Source of the DNA: Liquorilactobacillus sucicola DSM 21376 = JCM 15457
GTDB lineage: Bacteria; Bacillota; Bacilli; Lactobacillales; Lactobacillaceae
Direction: 5' to 3'
Length of the DNA stretch: 64,000 nucleotides
Assembly (NCBI RefSeq): GCF_000612445.1
Contig: NZ_BALC01000003.1
Coordinates: forward strand, 124,001-188,000
Within the stretch, counting starts at the first letter, position 1. Each line of letters starts with the position of its first letter. Of the stretch, positions 63,228 through 64,000 are shown one piece after another. Under the pieces are notes generated by a model. The model saw only the letters and a list, made by a program, of their open reading frames with translations, was not told the DNA's origin and did no database searches. The translations under genes were made by a program, and so were the position numbers.

Positions 63228-63572
63228 ATGACAGAAAAAACTATGGAACATTTGCTTTTGATCATTTTATCTATGTTGGTCGCATTTGGTCCGCGTTTTA
63301 TTCCCTTGCGAATTTTTTCAACGCGTGATATTCCAAAATGGTTCAATGAATGGATGAAATACGTGCCAGTTTCTTTATTCACGGCACTTGTTGTCAAAGA
63401 TGTTTTTATTGATACTGGCGCAGGATACGTTTTTACAGGTATACATAATATGGCAAAAATCATCGCCTCGTTAATTGTCATAGCAGTAGCGTATCGATCA
63501 CGTTCGATGGGGCTTTCAGTTGTACTGGGTTTGATAGCAGTTACGCTGTTAGCAATGGTTTTTACGGTTTGA
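63228..63572 (+). CDS. azlD: AzlD-family branched-chain amino acid exporter subunit
   Basis: This is a 114-residue membrane protein with about four hydrophobic helices, including LLLIILSMLVAFGPRFIPLRIF and VPVSLFTALVVKDVF, typical of AzlD. It partners AzlC. The ATG at 63228 follows CGGGGGATAATTG; the TTG at 63222 is also possible. It starts three bases after the azlC stop and is the last gene of this small operon. Confidence 0.85.
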   Translation: MTEKTMEHLLLIILSMLVAFGPRFIPLRIFSTRDIPKWFNEWMKYVPVSLFTALVVKDVFIDTGAGYVFTGIHNMAKIIASLIVIAVAYRSRSMGLSVVLGLIAVTLLAMVFTV

Positions 63573-63593
63573 CAGTAAAAGATAATTAACTTG

Positions 63594-63637
63594 AGGGGTT
63601 GCTTGGTGTGTCAGGGCAGCTGCTCTTTTTTTGTATA
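63594..63637 (+). terminator. Probable terminator after azlD
   Basis: AGGGGTTGCT...AGCTGCTCT arms pair imperfectly and are followed by TTTTTTTG. Confidence 0.5.
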
Positions 63638-63775
63638 GTAAGAAAGCAAAATTTAATTTTTGTAATGGCCTGATTTTAGAAGTATAACTTCGGAATTCTG
63701 AAAAAAATTGTGAAAAGTGATAAAATACTATTGTTTAGTTAGTAATTGAGTAAAAAGCGGAGGTTAGATGAAGTT

Positions 63776-64000
63776 ATGATCGATAAGATGTTCTACAAGA
63801 AAATGTTGAGCAAATCCTTCAGCATTCCGGTTCGAGTAAATTATTGGGATGGTGATAGTGAGCAATATGGTGAAGGGACACCTGAAGTGACGATTACCTT
63901 TAAGGAAGCTGTACCGATTAAGGAATTGATGCGCAACGCCTCTATTGCTTTAGGTGAGGCTTACATGGATGGACGCATACAGATTGATGGGTCGATTCAA
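63776..64000 (+). CDS. cfa: Cyclopropane-fatty-acyl-phospholipid synthase, N-terminal part
   Basis: The first 75 codons, cut by the window end. [42 protein letters not shown] and [17 protein letters not shown] match the N-terminal lipid-binding domain of bacterial Cfa. The enzyme methylenates membrane phospholipid double bonds with SAM, strengthening the envelope under acid or stress. GGAGGTTAGATGAAGTT precedes the ATG at 63776; the ATG at 63768 stops at once. Promoter likely near TAAAAT at 63722. Confidence 0.9.
   Translation, partial: MIDKMFYKKMLSKSFSIPVRVNYWDGDSEQYGEGTPEVTITFKEAVPIKELMRNASIALGEAYMDGRIQIDGSIQ

Overview
The window is chromosomal DNA from a low-to-moderate GC Firmicute, most likely a member of the Lactobacillaceae. 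Evidence includes strong AGGAGG-type ribosome binding sites with frequent TTG/GTG starts, T-box and TPP leaders of Lactobacillales type, an ECF vitamin transporter, a YhgE/Pip protein, VanRS-like/DacA wall genes and a 6-phospho-beta-glucosidase. I do not name a species. A biosynthetically capable lactobacillus is implied: arginine, aromatic and cysteine/methionine functions are present, along with acetoin synthesis and breakdown and sigma-54 control.

Layout. 1-2.5 kb: end of a GH1 phospho-glucosidase, then an NCS2 nucleobase permease with a phosphoribosyltransferase. 2.8-4.4 kb: a quinone/catechol-detoxification pair (esterase and ring-cleavage dioxygenase) behind a palindromic operator. 4.5-7.1 kb: a disulfide reductase and an ArgE/DapE-type peptidase. 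7.3-12.7 kb: Nudix hydrolase, PLD-helicase-DUF3427 protein, a ribbon-helix-helix/NfeD-like fusion with a stomatin, and a uracil-DNA-glycosylase-like protein. 12.8-14.9 kb: Na+/H+ antiporter. 15.0-21.7 kb: sulfur amino acid block, with a Cys-rich leader peptide and attenuator before a MetA/serine-acetyltransferase-like gene, a T-box before metQNI, an ArgE-like peptidase and an MtnE-like aminotransferase. 21.9-29 kb: an AcoR-type sigma-54 activator and a sigma-54-promoted lpd-E1a-E1b-E2 operon (acetoin or pyruvate dehydrogenase). 29.2-35.6 kb (minus): MFS-aroC-bacA-like-aroA-tyrA-aroK operon behind a Tyr/Phe-rich leader peptide and attenuator. 35.8-42.4 kb: guaB, menG, an amino-acid permease, a NEAT-domain surface protein, and a pyridoxal-kinase-like gene with an ECF S component. 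43.2-48.7 kb (minus): argCJBDF with an ARG box. 49-57 kb: acetolactate decarboxylase, VanRS-like system, DacA, YhgE. 57.5-60.4 kb (minus): TPP-riboswitch-controlled ykoEDC-like thiamine-precursor transporter. 60.7-64 kb: TrkH/KtrB, AzlCD and the start of cfa.

The most interesting material is regulatory. Two unannotated short leader peptides (Cys-rich at 15088-15198; Tyr/Phe-rich at 35582-35520) are each followed by mutually exclusive RNA hairpins ending in an intrinsic terminator, which is classical ribosome-mediated attenuation. A further candidate is a DNA-binding/NfeD-like fusion paired with a stomatin and preceded by a perfect palindromic operator.

Caution: at least eight otherwise well-conserved genes (esterase, dioxygenase, ArgE-like peptidase, helicase, guaB, permease, histidine kinase, ykoD) are each broken by what a single-base indel would repair. 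Their distribution, including guaB, suggests uncorrected sequencing or assembly errors more than real gene decay. I annotate these genes at their restored extents.
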